NCBI GenBank assembly: GCA_902791035.1 | Contig: CADAUA010000006.1 | Span: forward strand, 16,457 to 80,456 | Origin: an uncultured Coriobacteriaceae bacterium | Lineage (GTDB): Bacteria; Actinomycetota; Coriobacteriia; Coriobacteriales; Atopobiaceae | Direction: 5' to 3' | Length of the DNA stretch: 64,000 bases | In this document: positions 16,504 through 28,200 of the stretch, piece by piece | Layout: every line of letters starts with the position of its first letter | How positions within the stretch are numbered: position 1 is the stretch's first letter | Program-made: the position numbers and the translations under genes | Notes under the pieces: generated by a model | What the model saw: only the letters and a program-made list of their open reading frames with translations | Databases searched by the model: none | What the model was told of the DNA's origin: nothing

Positions 16504-18183
16504 CTACGCCTCCCAGGCCACCCGTCCGCCCACGAACGTGGCCAGGCACCGCACGTCCTGGATCCCCTCTGGATCCGCGGACATAAGGTCGCGGTCCAGC
16601 ACCGCCACGTCGGCAAGCATGCCCGGCATGAGCGTCCCGACCTCTCCCCCGCGCCCAGCTGCGAGCGCACTCCCGCGCGTGTAAGCGTCGATCGCCTCGG
16701 CCATCCCAATCCTCTCGTGCGGGTTCCACCCGCCCGCGGGCTCCCGCGTCTCCGGCACCTCACGCGTGACGGCGCAGCTCAGGACCTGCATGGGCTCGGG
16801 TGGCACGCAGGGCGCGTCCGTCCCGAAGGCCATGGGCACGCCCGCCGCCAGGTAGTCCGCGAAGGGCCACATGTCCCGCGCACGCTCGGGCCCCAGGTCG
16901 CGGTCAGGCTGCGTCACGTCGATCACCACGTGCTGCGGCTGCACCGAAGCGACCAGGTGCGCCTCGCGCAGGGCCGCCACGTCACCCGGTAGGAGGTTCT
17001 CGATGTGCTCGAGCGAGTTGACGCCCTGACGTGGCTCCCCGTAGCGCTCGAACGCCTCGCGAAAGATGGTGATCCCCTCGTGGACGGCCTTGTCGCCGAT
17101 GGCGTGCACGCGCACCGCGAACCCCTCGGCCGCCGCGCCCAGCACGAGCTCCCGCATGCGCTCCGCGGGAATCGTGGGCCGCCCGCAGTCGCCCGGGAAG
17201 CGCGGGTTCGCGTAGGGCTCCGCCAGCCAGGCCGTATGCGCGCTCGACACGCCGTCAAAGAACTGCTTGAGCCCCGGCGCCCGCAGCCAGTCACCCGTGC
17301 AGCGCGCCTGCAGGTCGCGGACCCGCGACAGGTCATCTATCAATTGTGGAAACATACTCACCCGCAGGGGCAGCTGGCCGGAAGCGAGAAGCCCCTCGTA
17401 GATGTCCTCGCGCACGTTGTCGGCCCCGGGGACAGCGCAGAGCGCCATGTCGCATACGCCGGTGACGCCGTGCGACAGCATGGCGCGGAAGTAGCCGCCG
17501 TACACGCCCCGGAGGTCGCGCTCCGGCAGGCTCCGGAAGACCGCGGCCGTGTACACCATGCTCGCGGCCTCGCGCAGCACGCCCGTGAGCCGGCCCGACG
17601 CGTCGCGCTCGAACACCCCGCCCGCAGGCGGCTCGCTGTCCTCCCTGATGCCGAGCGCCGCGAGGCCTGCGGAGTTGAGCCATATGGCGTGCAGGTCCCC
17701 CGAGCAGCAGGCAACGGGCCGCGCGCCAAAGGCCGCGTCGAGCGACTCGCGCGTAGGCGGCACGGGCGGGTCCCACAGGTCCGACCGCCAACCCTGGCAG
17801 AGGAGCCAGCCCTCGCCGGCGCCGCCCGGGGCGGCGCCGCAGGGGCCCACCGCTGCCGCCGCGTATTTCCGCAGGTGTTCCACGTAGTCCTTCTCACTGG
17901 TACCGCCATAGCGGTCGGCCAGGGCCGAGGGGAAGAGCGCGGTGTGCAGCACGTGCTGGTGCGCGTCGATAAACCCGGGGCACACGAAGGCACTGCCAAA
18001 GTCGCGCACCTCGGCTCCCTCCACCGCCAGCTCGCGCACGACCTCGCGGGAGACAAGGGCGTCCACCCGACCGTCGCGCACCACGATCGCGAGCGGCCGG
18101 TCGGGATGCCTGACGTCGGTGTATACGTGCTCGGACGTGATGACGATGGGCTTGTTGGACCCCGCGGTCTTCTCGCTAGGCAT
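16504..18183 (-). CDS. YtcJ-like metal-dependent amidohydrolase
   Basis: The 559-residue protein belongs to the amidohydrolase superfamily, YtcJ/Amidohydro_3 branch. The metal motif PGFIDAHQHVLH lies near residue 70, VRVHAIGDKAVHEG near 360 supplies the later histidine and aspartate positions, and MAFGTDAPCVPPEP is the C-terminal aspartate block. Members hydrolyse amide or C-N bonds of small molecules; the substrate is unknown. The start at 18183 follows GAGGAG. It appears to be a single gene, followed after 173 bp by repeat array D. Confidence 0.87.
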   Translation of the reverse strand: MPSEKTAGSNKPIVITSEHVYTDVRHPDRPLAIVVRDGRVDALVSREVVRELAVEGAEVRDFGSAFVCPGFIDAHQHVLHTALFPSALADRYGGTSEKDYVEHLRKYAAAAVGPCGAAPGGAGEGWLLCQGWRSDLWDPPVPPTRESLDAAFGARPVACCSGDLHAIWLNSAGLAALGIREDSEPPAGGVFERDASGRLTGVLREAASMVYTAAVFRSLPERDLRGVYGGYFRAMLSHGVTGVCDMALCAVPGADNVREDIYEGLLASGQLPLRVSMFPQLIDDLSRVRDLQARCTGDWLRAPGLKQFFDGVSSAHTAWLAEPYANPRFPGDCGRPTIPAERMRELVLGAAAEGFAVRVHAIGDKAVHEGITIFREAFERYGEPRQGVNSLEHIENLLPGDVAALREAHLVASVQPQHVVIDVTQPDRDLGPERARDMWPFADYLAAGVPMAFGTDAPCVPPEPMQVLSCAVTREVPETREPAGGWNPHERIGMAEAIDAYTRGSALAAGRGGEVGTLMPGMLADVAVLDRDLMSADPEGIQDVRCLATFVGGRVAWEA

Positions 18184-18291
18184 GGGCGCTCCTCACTCGC
18201 GGCTGCGCCCCAGTGTAGCGCGGTGTCGCGCGGTCGGTCACGTTTGGGTGCAGCCGTCCGTGACTGGCCGGGCGAATCCGAGCATTCGAGG

Positions 18292-18468
18292 CACCTGCAA
18301 GTGACGTGTCGCGCCCCGGTCGGCGGGCCTCGGCACACCTGCAAGTGACATGTCAGTTGCAGGTGCGCCGGGCAAGAGCCGCTCATAACAAAATAGCAGG
18401 TAGATGACTTGTCGGCCTAGTTGTTTGCAACAGGTCGGCACCTGTAAGTGACATGTCACCTGCAGGTG
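18292..18468. repeat. CACCTG...CAGGTG 30-bp palindrome family (3 copies)
   Basis: Thirty-base imperfect palindromes occur at 18292-18321 (degenerate), 18336-18365 and 18439-18468. Each reads CACCTG, then a central TGACATGTCA-like block, then CAGGTG. A fourth copy is at 23056-23085. They lie between the divergent amidohydrolase and GIY-YIG-like genes. The rest of 18184-18678 shows no gene. Confidence 0.85.
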
Positions 18469-18678
18469 CCGCCACTGGCCTGCCAGATGCCGATAAGGGC
18501 CGGCCCACCAACCGCCGATCTGCTGCCAGCCGACCCGCCGACCGCTGGCAACCGCGAGCCCGCCCGTTCGTAAGCGCTCGGTAAGGCCCCGCGCGAGACC
18601 TCACCGAACCCTACGCGCATCCGCAGGCCAATGCTATGCTGCCCGTGACTGCTCGCCGCTATCGAGAAGGGAGACCGC

Positions 18679-19329
18679 ATGGCGACCGAACGCCTTCGCG
18701 ACGCCAGCACCCGTGGCGCCAGCATCCGTGGCGCCAGCACCCGTGGTGCCAGCATCCGCGGCACCCACATCCCTGGCGCCAGCACCCGTGGCGCCGGCAC
18801 CCGCGACCGCTTCTCACTCCGGGCCATGGTCGCCCTTCTCGCCTGCGCGGCACTGGGGATCGTCCTTACCCTCGCAGGCGCGCTCGACGTGTCGCAGCTG
18901 GCCGTCCTTGTCCTCGCGCTTGCCGCCGCCTACGCCGTCGCCACGGTGGCCCATGCAATCCGCCACCGAACCAACCTTCGCACGCGCTTCGACGCCCTGG
19001 CAGCGGACTCGCCCCTGGGGACCCTCACGCCCGACGAGCTCCTGACCCTCCCGCGCGACGCAGCCGACTTCCCGGGCGCATACGTCATCCACAACGCCAC
19101 GCGCCGCCGCACCTACGCGGGCACCAGCACGGCCGTCCGCCGGGCCCTTCGTCGCCACCTCGCCGGCAAGAGTCACGAGACCCTCCATGCCGACTACCGC
19201 GCCGGCGACGACCTGACCATCAAGTCCGTCCCGCTCGTCGCGACCGGCTACCCCGATCTGGCCGCCCTCGCCGCCGACGTCACCTACGCCTACGACGCCC
19301 GGGAGATTCGCGACCCGCTCGCCCGGTGA
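18679..19329 (+). CDS. Membrane protein with GIY-YIG-like domain
   Basis: The 216-residue product has three parts. Residues 10-44 are seven five-residue repeats of the type ASIRG/ASTRG, encoded by an exact 15-bp repeat (18706-18810). Residues 50-92 form two membrane helices. Residues 125-216 resemble a GIY-YIG nuclease core: PGAYVIHN for the GIY strand, RTYAGTS for the YIG strand, then an arginine/histidine helix RRALRRHLAG. The YIG tyrosine is present, but the usual catalytic glutamate is not obvious, so nuclease activity is uncertain. The ATG follows GGGAGACCGC. The function is unknown; family assignment is by pattern. Confidence 0.6.
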   Translation: MATERLRDASTRGASIRGASTRGASIRGTHIPGASTRGAGTRDRFSLRAMVALLACAALGIVLTLAGALDVSQLAVLVLALAAAYAVATVAHAIRHRTNLRTRFDALAADSPLGTLTPDELLTLPRDAADFPGAYVIHNATRRRTYAGTSTAVRRALRRHLAGKSHETLHADYRAGDDLTIKSVPLVATGYPDLAALAADVTYAYDAREIRDPLAR

Positions 19330-19399
19330 ACGCGTCCGACCACCACAGGGCTTCGTGAGCGCTCGCACAGCGCTTCCGGCTCGCGGCATCCCTCGCCTG

Positions 19400-19493
19400 A
19401 GTCACCCACGGCTGCAGACGTAGGCAACTCACCCACCGCAGGCTCCAGAGCCTCCGAGACAGGAGTTGCCTACGTGTATGACCGTGGGTAACT
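19400..19493. repeat. 64-bp repeat family, two units
   Basis: Two 30-bp imperfect palindromes, at 19400-19429 and 19464-19493, are exactly 64 bp apart. The second reads AGTTGCCTACG...CGTGGGTAACT. They lie in the convergent gap between the GIY-YIG-like gene and the DUF4012 gene. Downstream, 19529-19572 has several CGTTTGC/GCAAACG-like words without a clear unit. Confidence 0.85.
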
Positions 19494-19621
19494 TTGCTCC
19501 GAGGTGCCAACAAGGGCGACCCGACCAGACGTACGCAAATCAGCACGTTTGCAGGGGGTCAAACGTGCAGTTCCGCCCCGACCGCTCGGCTACCCGACCG
19601 CTCGGCACCCCGGGCGTCGCG

Positions 19622-21703
19622 CTACGCCACGCCCCCCGGCGCGCTGTTGACCATGAGGGCCTCCTGCGCGAGCGGCGTCGTCCGCAGGGCGAGCGGAGCC
19701 GCGCCAGCCGCGCACGTGACCTTATATGTGACCGTGGTCGTGGCCGCCGGCCCCGTGTGCAGGTGGATCCGCACCACGTCGAGGCCATACATCGTGTTTG
19801 TAACCGCGCCCTCGAGCACCGACTCGTCGTCCACGGCCACGTCCGTCACCGTGCCGCCCGCCGGCCCGTACAGGAAGAAGTACGTGACCATGTCGCCAGC
19901 AGAGGTCTTGGAGCTCTTCGAACCGCTGATGTACTGGGGCGCCTTGGCCGCCTCCTCGGTCGTCATGCCGTTCGTGATCGTCGTGGTCACGTCGTAGGTC
20001 GTGGTCCCATCGCCATTGGCCACGCCCGCGCCCACGTTCGTGGACACCCCCGTGTACCAGCAGATCTTCGAGATCGTGTCGTCGTTGAGGTAGACGCCCA
20101 GCACGGGCTTGGCGGGGTCGGAACCCACCGCGCCGTCCATGCCCAGCGTGGCCATGAGATCCTCCTCGCCGGTGTCGCGCATCCAGGCGATCACGCGGCC
20201 CTCGCTCACCGACTTCGAGAAGGTGTCCAGCAGCGCCTTCACGTCCGCCGAACCCAGGTTGTCCATCACGCCCTGGAAGGCGGCCGCCGCCACCGCCGCG
20301 AAATACTCGTCCTGGGCGTCACCGTCGTCTCCGAACTTCCAGTACACGTCGGAGAGAAGGACCTGCGCGCAGTTGTCGCCGGTGATCTGCGCCCCGTCAG
20401 GACCTGTGATGGGCCCGGTCAGCGCCAGCAGCCGCCCCAGGAAGACGGGGTCGATGGCAATCACGCCGTCCACGTCGCCGCCGCCCACCTGGTCCCAGTA
20501 CTCGGCACTCATCTGGCCCACGCGCACGAAGTTGGCCGTGCAGTTGACCTGCGCCGGGTCCAGCTCCAGGTGCGTGGCGATGGCGGAGAGCTCCTCGTCG
20601 AGCGCCTGGACCTCGAGGCCCGGCCGGTGCAGGATCGTGATGGCGTCGTCCATGGAGATCTCGCCGTCGGTCACGGTGAGCTCCACCCAGGCACCCGGCA
20701 GGCCGCCCGTGGCGCGGAGCTCGGAGTTGTTCTGCGCGATCACCAGATAATGGCGCGTGGTCCCGTCCGCACCCAGCATCTGCGGCAAAAGCTTGATGGC
20801 CGGGCCCACCTCGCCCAGGAGCTGGCCCGCAGACGATATGGGCCCGCGGACCTTGTCCATAACGCTCTTGAGCTGCGGCGTCACCGGCTCGGGCAGCCCC
20901 TCGACCGTCTGCGCCGCGCGCTCCACCACAGGGGTCGCCGCCTCCACCGAGCCCGAGAGCGCCTGGATGGCCTCAACGTTCACGCGGCCGTCCTGCACGA
21001 GCTCGCCCAGCTTGACCCCGGCGGCGTCCTTGGCCACGGGCTCGAGGGCGTCGTGCACCAGGTCTGAGGCCACCTCGGCGAGGGTCTGGGCGCTCCGCAC
21101 GTCCGATCCCACCACCGGCAGCGACGCCGCCACGTTCCAGAGGCCGTTGTGGGTGGTCGAGTAGACCTGGTCCACGTCGCTCGCCATGGTCGACACGGCC
21201 GTGCCCAGCCCCTCGGAGTCGCCGTCCTCCAGGGCCGCGCTCGCGGTGTCCGCCTGCGCCATGGCGTCCTTTGCCAGGGCCTTGGCCTCGCGCGCCTGGC
21301 CCACAAGCGTGTAGCCGAAGATGCCGCCCGCCACCAGCACCGCCGCGAGGATAACAAGGACGACCACGAGGCCCGTCCGCCGCCGGCGCCGTGCGCTGCC
21401 ATGGTGATGGTGACGGTGCTGCGAGCGTGACTTGCCGCCCCGCTGCGAGTCCAGCCCGAAGGTCTGGGTGGCGGTGCTGGTCCGCGTACCCCGCTCGGGC
21501 CGCCATCCGTCCGGTTCGAGGACGGGGACGTCGAGGTCGACGGCGGGGTCGGTCATTGAATCACCGGCCGGCTCAGCCACCGGCCCTGTCACCGGCTCGT
21601 CTGCCGGGGCCGAGGTCTGTGCGGCTCGCGCCGCTCCCCAATCGACGTCCTTGTTGCTTGGCGCCATGGGCGCGTTGTCCGATGTCTTGAAGTGCCGTGC
21701 CAT
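19622..21703 (-). CDS. DUF4012-domain membrane-anchored protein
   Basis: The 693-residue protein has a cytoplasmic, proline/threonine-rich N-terminus with a histidine/arginine-rich stretch (HHHHGSARRRRR), one membrane helix at about 108-132 (GLVVVLVILAAVLVAGGIFG), and a large extracytoplasmic part. The central segment (RHYLVIAQNNSELRATGGLP through VDGVIAIDPVFLGRLL) matches the DUF4012 family, found in actinobacteria and often near polysaccharide genes; its biochemical role is not established. I chose the ATG at 21703 (MARHFKTSD) because GGGGA stands about six bases before it. An ATG at 21709 is too close to that site. Confidence 0.82.
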   Translation of the reverse strand: MARHFKTSDNAPMAPSNKDVDWGAARAAQTSAPADEPVTGPVAEPAGDSMTDPAVDLDVPVLEPDGWRPERGTRTSTATQTFGLDSQRGGKSRSQHRHHHHGSARRRRRTGLVVVLVILAAVLVAGGIFGYTLVGQAREAKALAKDAMAQADTASAALEDGDSEGLGTAVSTMASDVDQVYSTTHNGLWNVAASLPVVGSDVRSAQTLAEVASDLVHDALEPVAKDAAGVKLGELVQDGRVNVEAIQALSGSVEAATPVVERAAQTVEGLPEPVTPQLKSVMDKVRGPISSAGQLLGEVGPAIKLLPQMLGADGTTRHYLVIAQNNSELRATGGLPGAWVELTVTDGEISMDDAITILHRPGLEVQALDEELSAIATHLELDPAQVNCTANFVRVGQMSAEYWDQVGGGDVDGVIAIDPVFLGRLLALTGPITGPDGAQITGDNCAQVLLSDVYWKFGDDGDAQDEYFAAVAAAAFQGVMDNLGSADVKALLDTFSKSVSEGRVIAWMRDTGEEDLMATLGMDGAVGSDPAKPVLGVYLNDDTISKICWYTGVSTNVGAGVANGDGTTTYDVTTTITNGMTTEEAAKAPQYISGSKSSKTSAGDMVTYFFLYGPAGGTVTDVAVDDESVLEGAVTNTMYGLDVVRIHLHTGPAATTTVTYKVTCAAGAAPLALRTTPLAQEALMVNSAPGGVA

Positions 21704-21940
21704 ATGCATTCCCCATAACGTCCGCGCGGGACGACAGTCGACAAGTCCAAACCCAAGGTCCGAGCCGATGGCCCTAACCAGCATGCCTAAGCCCTCAGCC
21801 ACCGAACCGTAAGCAGGTTACCGCGCTCAGCCGCCGGTCGCGACCCCGCCAGGCCAATCCGCCGCAGAATCCCGCCCGCCGACACATGGGGCGAGACCCC
21901 AGATAGGACCGCGCTGCCAATGCCATCCGTCTGGGCCCCT

Positions 21941-22290
21941 GATTGCCTCCATCTCCGGGCGTGGCCAACTGGCCCCATGGCAGGCAAACCGCCGCCAGCC
22001 GGCCAGTTCCCCGCGCCGCCAAACGTGGGCAACTGGCCCCGCGGTCTTGCCAGAGGCCCCGCCCTGCCAGTTGTCTACATTCACAGATGAAGGCAACAAG
22101 CCCCACGGCCGCCGAAGCGCCACCAGCCTGCCAGTTGCCTACGTCAGCAGCCGGAGGCAACTCCGCCCTCAGGCTCGAAGTCCGTGCCAGGCCACCAGTT
22201 GCCTACGTTTCCAACCGAGGGCAATCCCGCCCCATCGCCCCTGCTTCGCGCCGGGCCGCCAGCCACCTACGTGCGCAACCGCGGGTGTCC
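21941..22290. repeat. 64-bp repeat family, six units
   Basis: Palindromic 30-bp elements start at 21941, 22005, 22069, 22133, 22197 and 22261, each exactly 64 bp after the last. The best copies read AGTTGCCTACG... and end in GAGGCAACT or CGTGGGCAACT. The 34-bp spacers vary but often contain GGCCCC or GCC runs. The array fills much of the 900-bp divergent gap between the DUF4012 and acetyltransferase genes; degenerate copies probably continue towards 21810. Confidence 0.9.
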
Positions 22291-22395
22291 TCACGCTAAT
22301 GGACAGCCTCCGTAATCCGCATCCACCGCCATCGATCCTCGAAAGCGCATCCTCGCGGCATCCTGCCGCATACGATACTCGGGGTGGTCAAGAAT

Positions 22396-22479
22396 AATCA
22401 TACACTTGGGGTCAAATCGGCCCCCTCAGACGACAAAACCGCAGGATTGCCTGACGACCTTTCTCTCGAGTGTATGATT
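22396..22479. promoter_or_regulatory. Inverted repeat flanking a possible control region
   Basis: AATCATACACT (22396-22406) and AGTGTATGATT (22469-22479) are perfect 11-bp inverted repeats 62 bases apart, in a relatively AT-rich stretch upstream of the acetyltransferase gene. They could be a pair of operator half-sites or element ends. No gene lies between them. Confidence 0.4.
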
Positions 22480-22615
22480 GATTTCGACAACCCCGAGTAT
22501 CCAGCCAGCGTATATGCATAAGTTCGGCACTCACTTGCATACTACGGCCTCTAACACTTACCTGCGCCGCCCAAAGAGCCGTCCAACCCACCCCACAGCC
22601 CACCCCGGAGGTCCC

Positions 22616-23011
22616 ATGCAGCTCCTCAAGAGCACAAGCGAGCAGAACGACGACATCCACCAGCGCCTCCGCGCCTACAACCGCCGCTACATGCGCGACT
22701 TCCGCGACTTCAGCTTTCATGTGGAGGACGACGGCCGCATGGTCGCGGGCATCGTTGCCGGCTCGACCTTCCGCACCGTGGAGGTGGAGTTCCTCTTTGT
22801 GGACGAGGACTTCCGCGGCCGGGGGCTTGGCTCGGCCCTCCTCCGCAAGGTCGAGGAGGATGCCCGGGCCGCCGGCATGGAGCACGTGCTGCTCAACACC
22901 TACAGCTTCCAGGCTCCTGGCTTCTACCGCAAGATGGGCTACACCCAGCTTTTCGCGATTGACCCCTGCCTGGGCGAGTACGCGCAGCACTTCTTCTGGA
23001 AGGACCTCTAG
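22616..23011 (+). CDS. GNAT-family N-acetyltransferase
   Basis: The 131-residue protein has the GNAT acetyl-CoA site VDEDFRGRGLGSALLRKVEE (motif A, R-G-x-G-L-G) followed by AGMEHVLLNTYSFQAPGFYR and KMGY (motif B). Such enzymes acetylate amines of small molecules, antibiotics or protein N-termini; the substrate is not inferable. The ATG at 22616 follows GGAGGTCCC; the upstream frame is rejected. It is a single gene, followed by a copy of the 30-bp palindrome and the convergent rfbB copy. Confidence 0.88.
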   Translation: MQLLKSTSEQNDDIHQRLRAYNRRYMRDFRDFSFHVEDDGRMVAGIVAGSTFRTVEVEFLFVDEDFRGRGLGSALLRKVEEDARAAGMEHVLLNTYSFQAPGFYRKMGYTQLFAIDPCLGEYAQHFFWKDL

Positions 23012-23055
23012 CCGCGAAGGCTCCCGGCCGGCCTTTTCGGCGGCAGAAGCGAACC

Positions 23056-23085
23056 CACCTGTAAGTGACATGTCAGTTGCAGGTG
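23056..23085. repeat. CACCTG...CAGGTG 30-bp palindrome, single copy
   Basis: Almost identical to the copy at 18336-18365 (one C/T difference). It lies 45 bp after the acetyltransferase stop, in the convergent gap before rfbB, where it could form a hairpin in either transcript. Confidence 0.85.
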
Positions 23086-23150
23086 TCAGGCACCGGGAGC
23101 CATCCGCCCGCCAGCCACCCGGCGACAAGCCCCTACAGCCCCTACGGCCC

Positions 23151-24780
<1,630 letters not shown>

Positions 24781-24936
24781 CCTCTGCCATGCCTACCCAC
24801 GCTCCCTCGCCATGAGGTCGATGCCAGAGAGCGTCCCACGCGCAGGGCTTTGTCTATCTCCGAAGTACCCTTGCCCCGCTCAAGGCTGCACACAAAGGTG
24901 ACACCCACATACGGCAGTCCTTATAGTCTGCAGCCT

Positions 24937-25159
24937 AGTTGCCCACGTCCGCACACGTGGGCAACTCACCAGCGAGGTCCCCGAATCCGCGCGACCCTCG
25001 AGTTGCCTACGTCCACACACGTGGGCAACCGTGGGGATAAGCCCCAACAGGCCGCCCGAAGCCGAGTTGGCCACGTCCCCAGATGTGGGCAACTCGGCTC
25101 CCGGGACCCCAATAGCCGCCGAGGCAGGAGTCACCCTCATCCGCAGCCGAGGGCAACTC
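24937..25159. repeat. 64-bp repeat family, four units
   Basis: Units start at 24937, 25001, 25065 and 25129, exactly 64 bp apart. The first is a perfect palindrome with arms AGTTGCCCACGT and ACGTGGGCAACT around CCGCAC; the later ones carry scattered changes, some in both arms. The array is downstream of the surface-protein stop and could end its transcript. Confidence 0.93.
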
Positions 25160-25280
25160 GGCCAGCAGGGGCCCAAGACGCAGGAAGGGGGCCGCCCCAA
25201 CAGTCGGGACGGCCCCCTCTCGTGTCAGTCAACACCTGTGAGCCAGCGCCTTTCGGTCGATGCCGACCGCCACGCACGAG

Positions 25281-28200
25281 CTACGCGCGGGGCAGGCTCT
25301 CGTCGGTGTGCCGCCTGCGCCTGGATGCCGCAACGGCGGCAACGCCTGCTGCGGCAACGCCAAGCGGCACAAGCGGGCTCGTCGGGTCGCCGGTCTGGGG
25401 CACCTTCGAGCCGCGGAAATGCGCCGCGGGCTTGGCGGTGGCACCGTGGATCACGTCCGCGGGGATGGTCACGGTCTTCTCCGGATGCGCCACCTGGTAG
25501 GCGATAAGCGCGTCGGCGTAAGCGTCCTTAGCCTCGGCAAGCCTCTGCTCCGCCTTGCCAAGCCTGTCGTTCGCCTCGTCGAGGGCGTCCTTGGCGTCGG
25601 CCACAGCCGCGTCGAGGGCGGCCTGGGCGTCCGCGAGGCTGGCGTGCCTCTGAGCCTCGGACTTGATGGCCTCGAGACGGCCCTTGTAGTCCTCGAGCTC
25701 CCCGTCGGCGATGTAGGGATCCAGCGCGGAGGGGTCGGCGATCACATCCTCGGGGTCGATCTGGGCAAGCTTGTCCGCGACCTTGCGCAGGCGGGCGGCC
25801 TCGGCCTTGGCGGCCTTGCAGGCTGCCTTGGCGTCGGCTGCCGCCTGCTTAGCGGCCTCGGCGTCGGCAGCTGTCTGGTCAGCGGCATCCTTGGCGTCGA
25901 CGGCCTTCTTGATAAGGTCATCGGCAGCGGCGCGCTTGTCGGCGAGGTCGTCGGCTGCAGCCTTGGCGGCTTCGCAGGCGGCCTTGGACTCGGAGGCCTT
26001 CTTCGCGGCCTCATCCGCCTTGGCCTGGGCATCGTCGTAGGCCGCCTTCGCGTCGGTCGCGGCCTTCTGTGCGGCAGCCAGGTCGGAGGCAGCGGCCGCC
26101 TGGGTGGCCTTGGCGTCCTCGAGCGCCTTCTGCGCTGCGTCATAGGCCGCCTTGGCATCCTTGGCGTTCTTGGCCACGTCGGCATACTTGGCCAGCGCGT
26201 CGTCGTAGGCCTTCTGGGCGACAGGCACGGCCTCGTCGGCTGCGACCTTGGCGGCGTCGGCAGCATCCTTGGCGGACTGGGCATCGGAGGCCGCATTGTC
26301 GGCCGCGTCCATGGCGGCCTTGGCGGCGTCGACTCCGGACTGGGCGTCCTTCACGGCGGCGTCTGCCGCGTCCTTGGCAGACTGGGCATCGTCCAGCTTG
26401 GACTGCGCCGCATCGAGGGTGGCCTTGGCGGGAGCGACGGCATCGAGCTTGGCCTGGGCATCGGCAAGCGCCTGCTTGGCGGCGTTCAGAGCATCGAGGG
26501 CGGCCTGCTTGGCGGCCTGCTTGGCGGCGTCGCCGTCGCGGGCGGTCATGATGGCCTGGCGCCACTCGGCGGTAGTCATCTCGTCGCCGTTGAGGGAGCG
26601 GTTGCCGCCCCATGAGGCGCAGCCGCGGTCGGTGTAGGCGGCGCCCTGGTTCTTCGTATTGGCGTTCATGAGGTTCAGGTAGTGGCCGGTCACGCCGTAG
26701 GCGGGGTGGGTCGTGATGCCCTGCGACTCGACGTTCTCGCCCAGTCCATAGTAGGTGGAGTTGGCGAACGCCCTGGCGGTGTCGTCGTCCTTGCCCTGCG
26801 CCTTGGCGAAGGCGTAGGCCTCGTCCCAGGTCTTCTTCTCGCTCATCCAGCCGTAGGTGGCGCTGAATTCGCCACTCGCGTCATAGCCCCAGGCGAGGCA
26901 GCGCGAGGAGTTGGGGTCCACGTCCCAGCCGGAGTGCCCGCGCGTGTTCTCGGAGGTGTCGTTGACGTCGGCCTCGCGCAGCTCGTAGGCCACGGACGTG
27001 GGGCTCACGAGCAGCTCGTCGAGGCCGGCCTTCTTGCGCTCTGCGTTGACCTCCTCCATGATGGAGCAGCCGTCGAGCAGGCGGTCGTAGCTGAGGGACG
27101 ATCGGTTCGTCTTCTTGCCGTCGATGGAGTAGCACTTCGCCTCGAAGGCGTCGTAGTCGATGTACTTGTTGATGAACTCCTCGGCCGTGATGGGCGCACC
27201 GGTGGGCAGGGCATCGTAGGCGGCCTGGGCCTTGTCGATCGCGTCCTGGAGGGCGGCGGTGTCCACGGCGTCCGCAGCAGCCTTGGCGCTTTCGTAGGCG
27301 GACTGGGCATCGGCCACAGCCTTGGCGGCGTCGGTCACCGCCTGGGCCTTCGTGGTGGCGTCGGCCTGCTTGTTGGCGAGGGTGGCCACGGCGTCGTCGT
27401 AGGCCTTCTTTGCGTCCTCGGCCTTGGCGGTGGCGTCTTCAAGCGCTGCCTTGGCGGCGTCGGCAGCGGTGGCTTTGTCCTTGGCATCCTGCTCGGCAGC
27501 GTCCAGCTGGTCCTTGAGATCCGCTATCTTCTGTTTGTCGGCACCGGTCTGGGCATCCACAAGTGCCTGCTGGGCGTCGTCGTTGGCCTGCTTTGCGGCA
27601 TCGGCCTTCGTCTGGGCGTCAGTCACTGCCTTGTCGGCGGCGTCCTTGGTGGCCTGGGCGTCGGCAGCCTTCTGGTCCGCGGCATCGGCGGAGGACTCTG
27701 CCTCGTCCGCGGAATGCTTGGCGGCGTCTGCGGCCCGCTGGTCGGCCTCGGCCGTGGCCTTGGCGGCCTCGGAGGCCTTCTGGGCGTCGTCCACCTGCGA
27801 CTGCGTGGGAGCCTTTGCGTTGGCGTCGTCGGCCGCCTTCTGTGCGGCCTCGGCGGCGGATGCGGCATCCGCGGCAGCCGCGTCGGCTTCGTCGGAGGCT
27901 GCCTTGGCGTCCTTGGCAGCGTCGCACTTGCTCGTGGCGTCGGCCTCGGCGGCGGAAGCCCTCGACTCCGCCTCGTCCTGGGCGGCCTTGGTGTCAGACC
28001 TCACCTTGTCCTCGGAGGCCTGGGTGGCGGCTGTGTTGTCGTCGGCAGCCTTGGTCGCGGCATCGGATACGGCCTGGGCCGCGGTCTGGTCCTGCTTGGC
28101 GGAGTCCACCGCAGCCTGGGCCTTCTCGACGTCGGCCTTGGCAGCGTCCACCGCCTCCTGGGTGCCCGCCGCGGGTGTCTCGGACACGACCACGTGCTGC

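Noticed and set aside
24937..25159. CRISPR array (30-bp repeats, 34-bp spacers)
   Set aside because: Repeats differ between units and are palindromes, arrays are short and occur at four places, and no cas gene is in the window.
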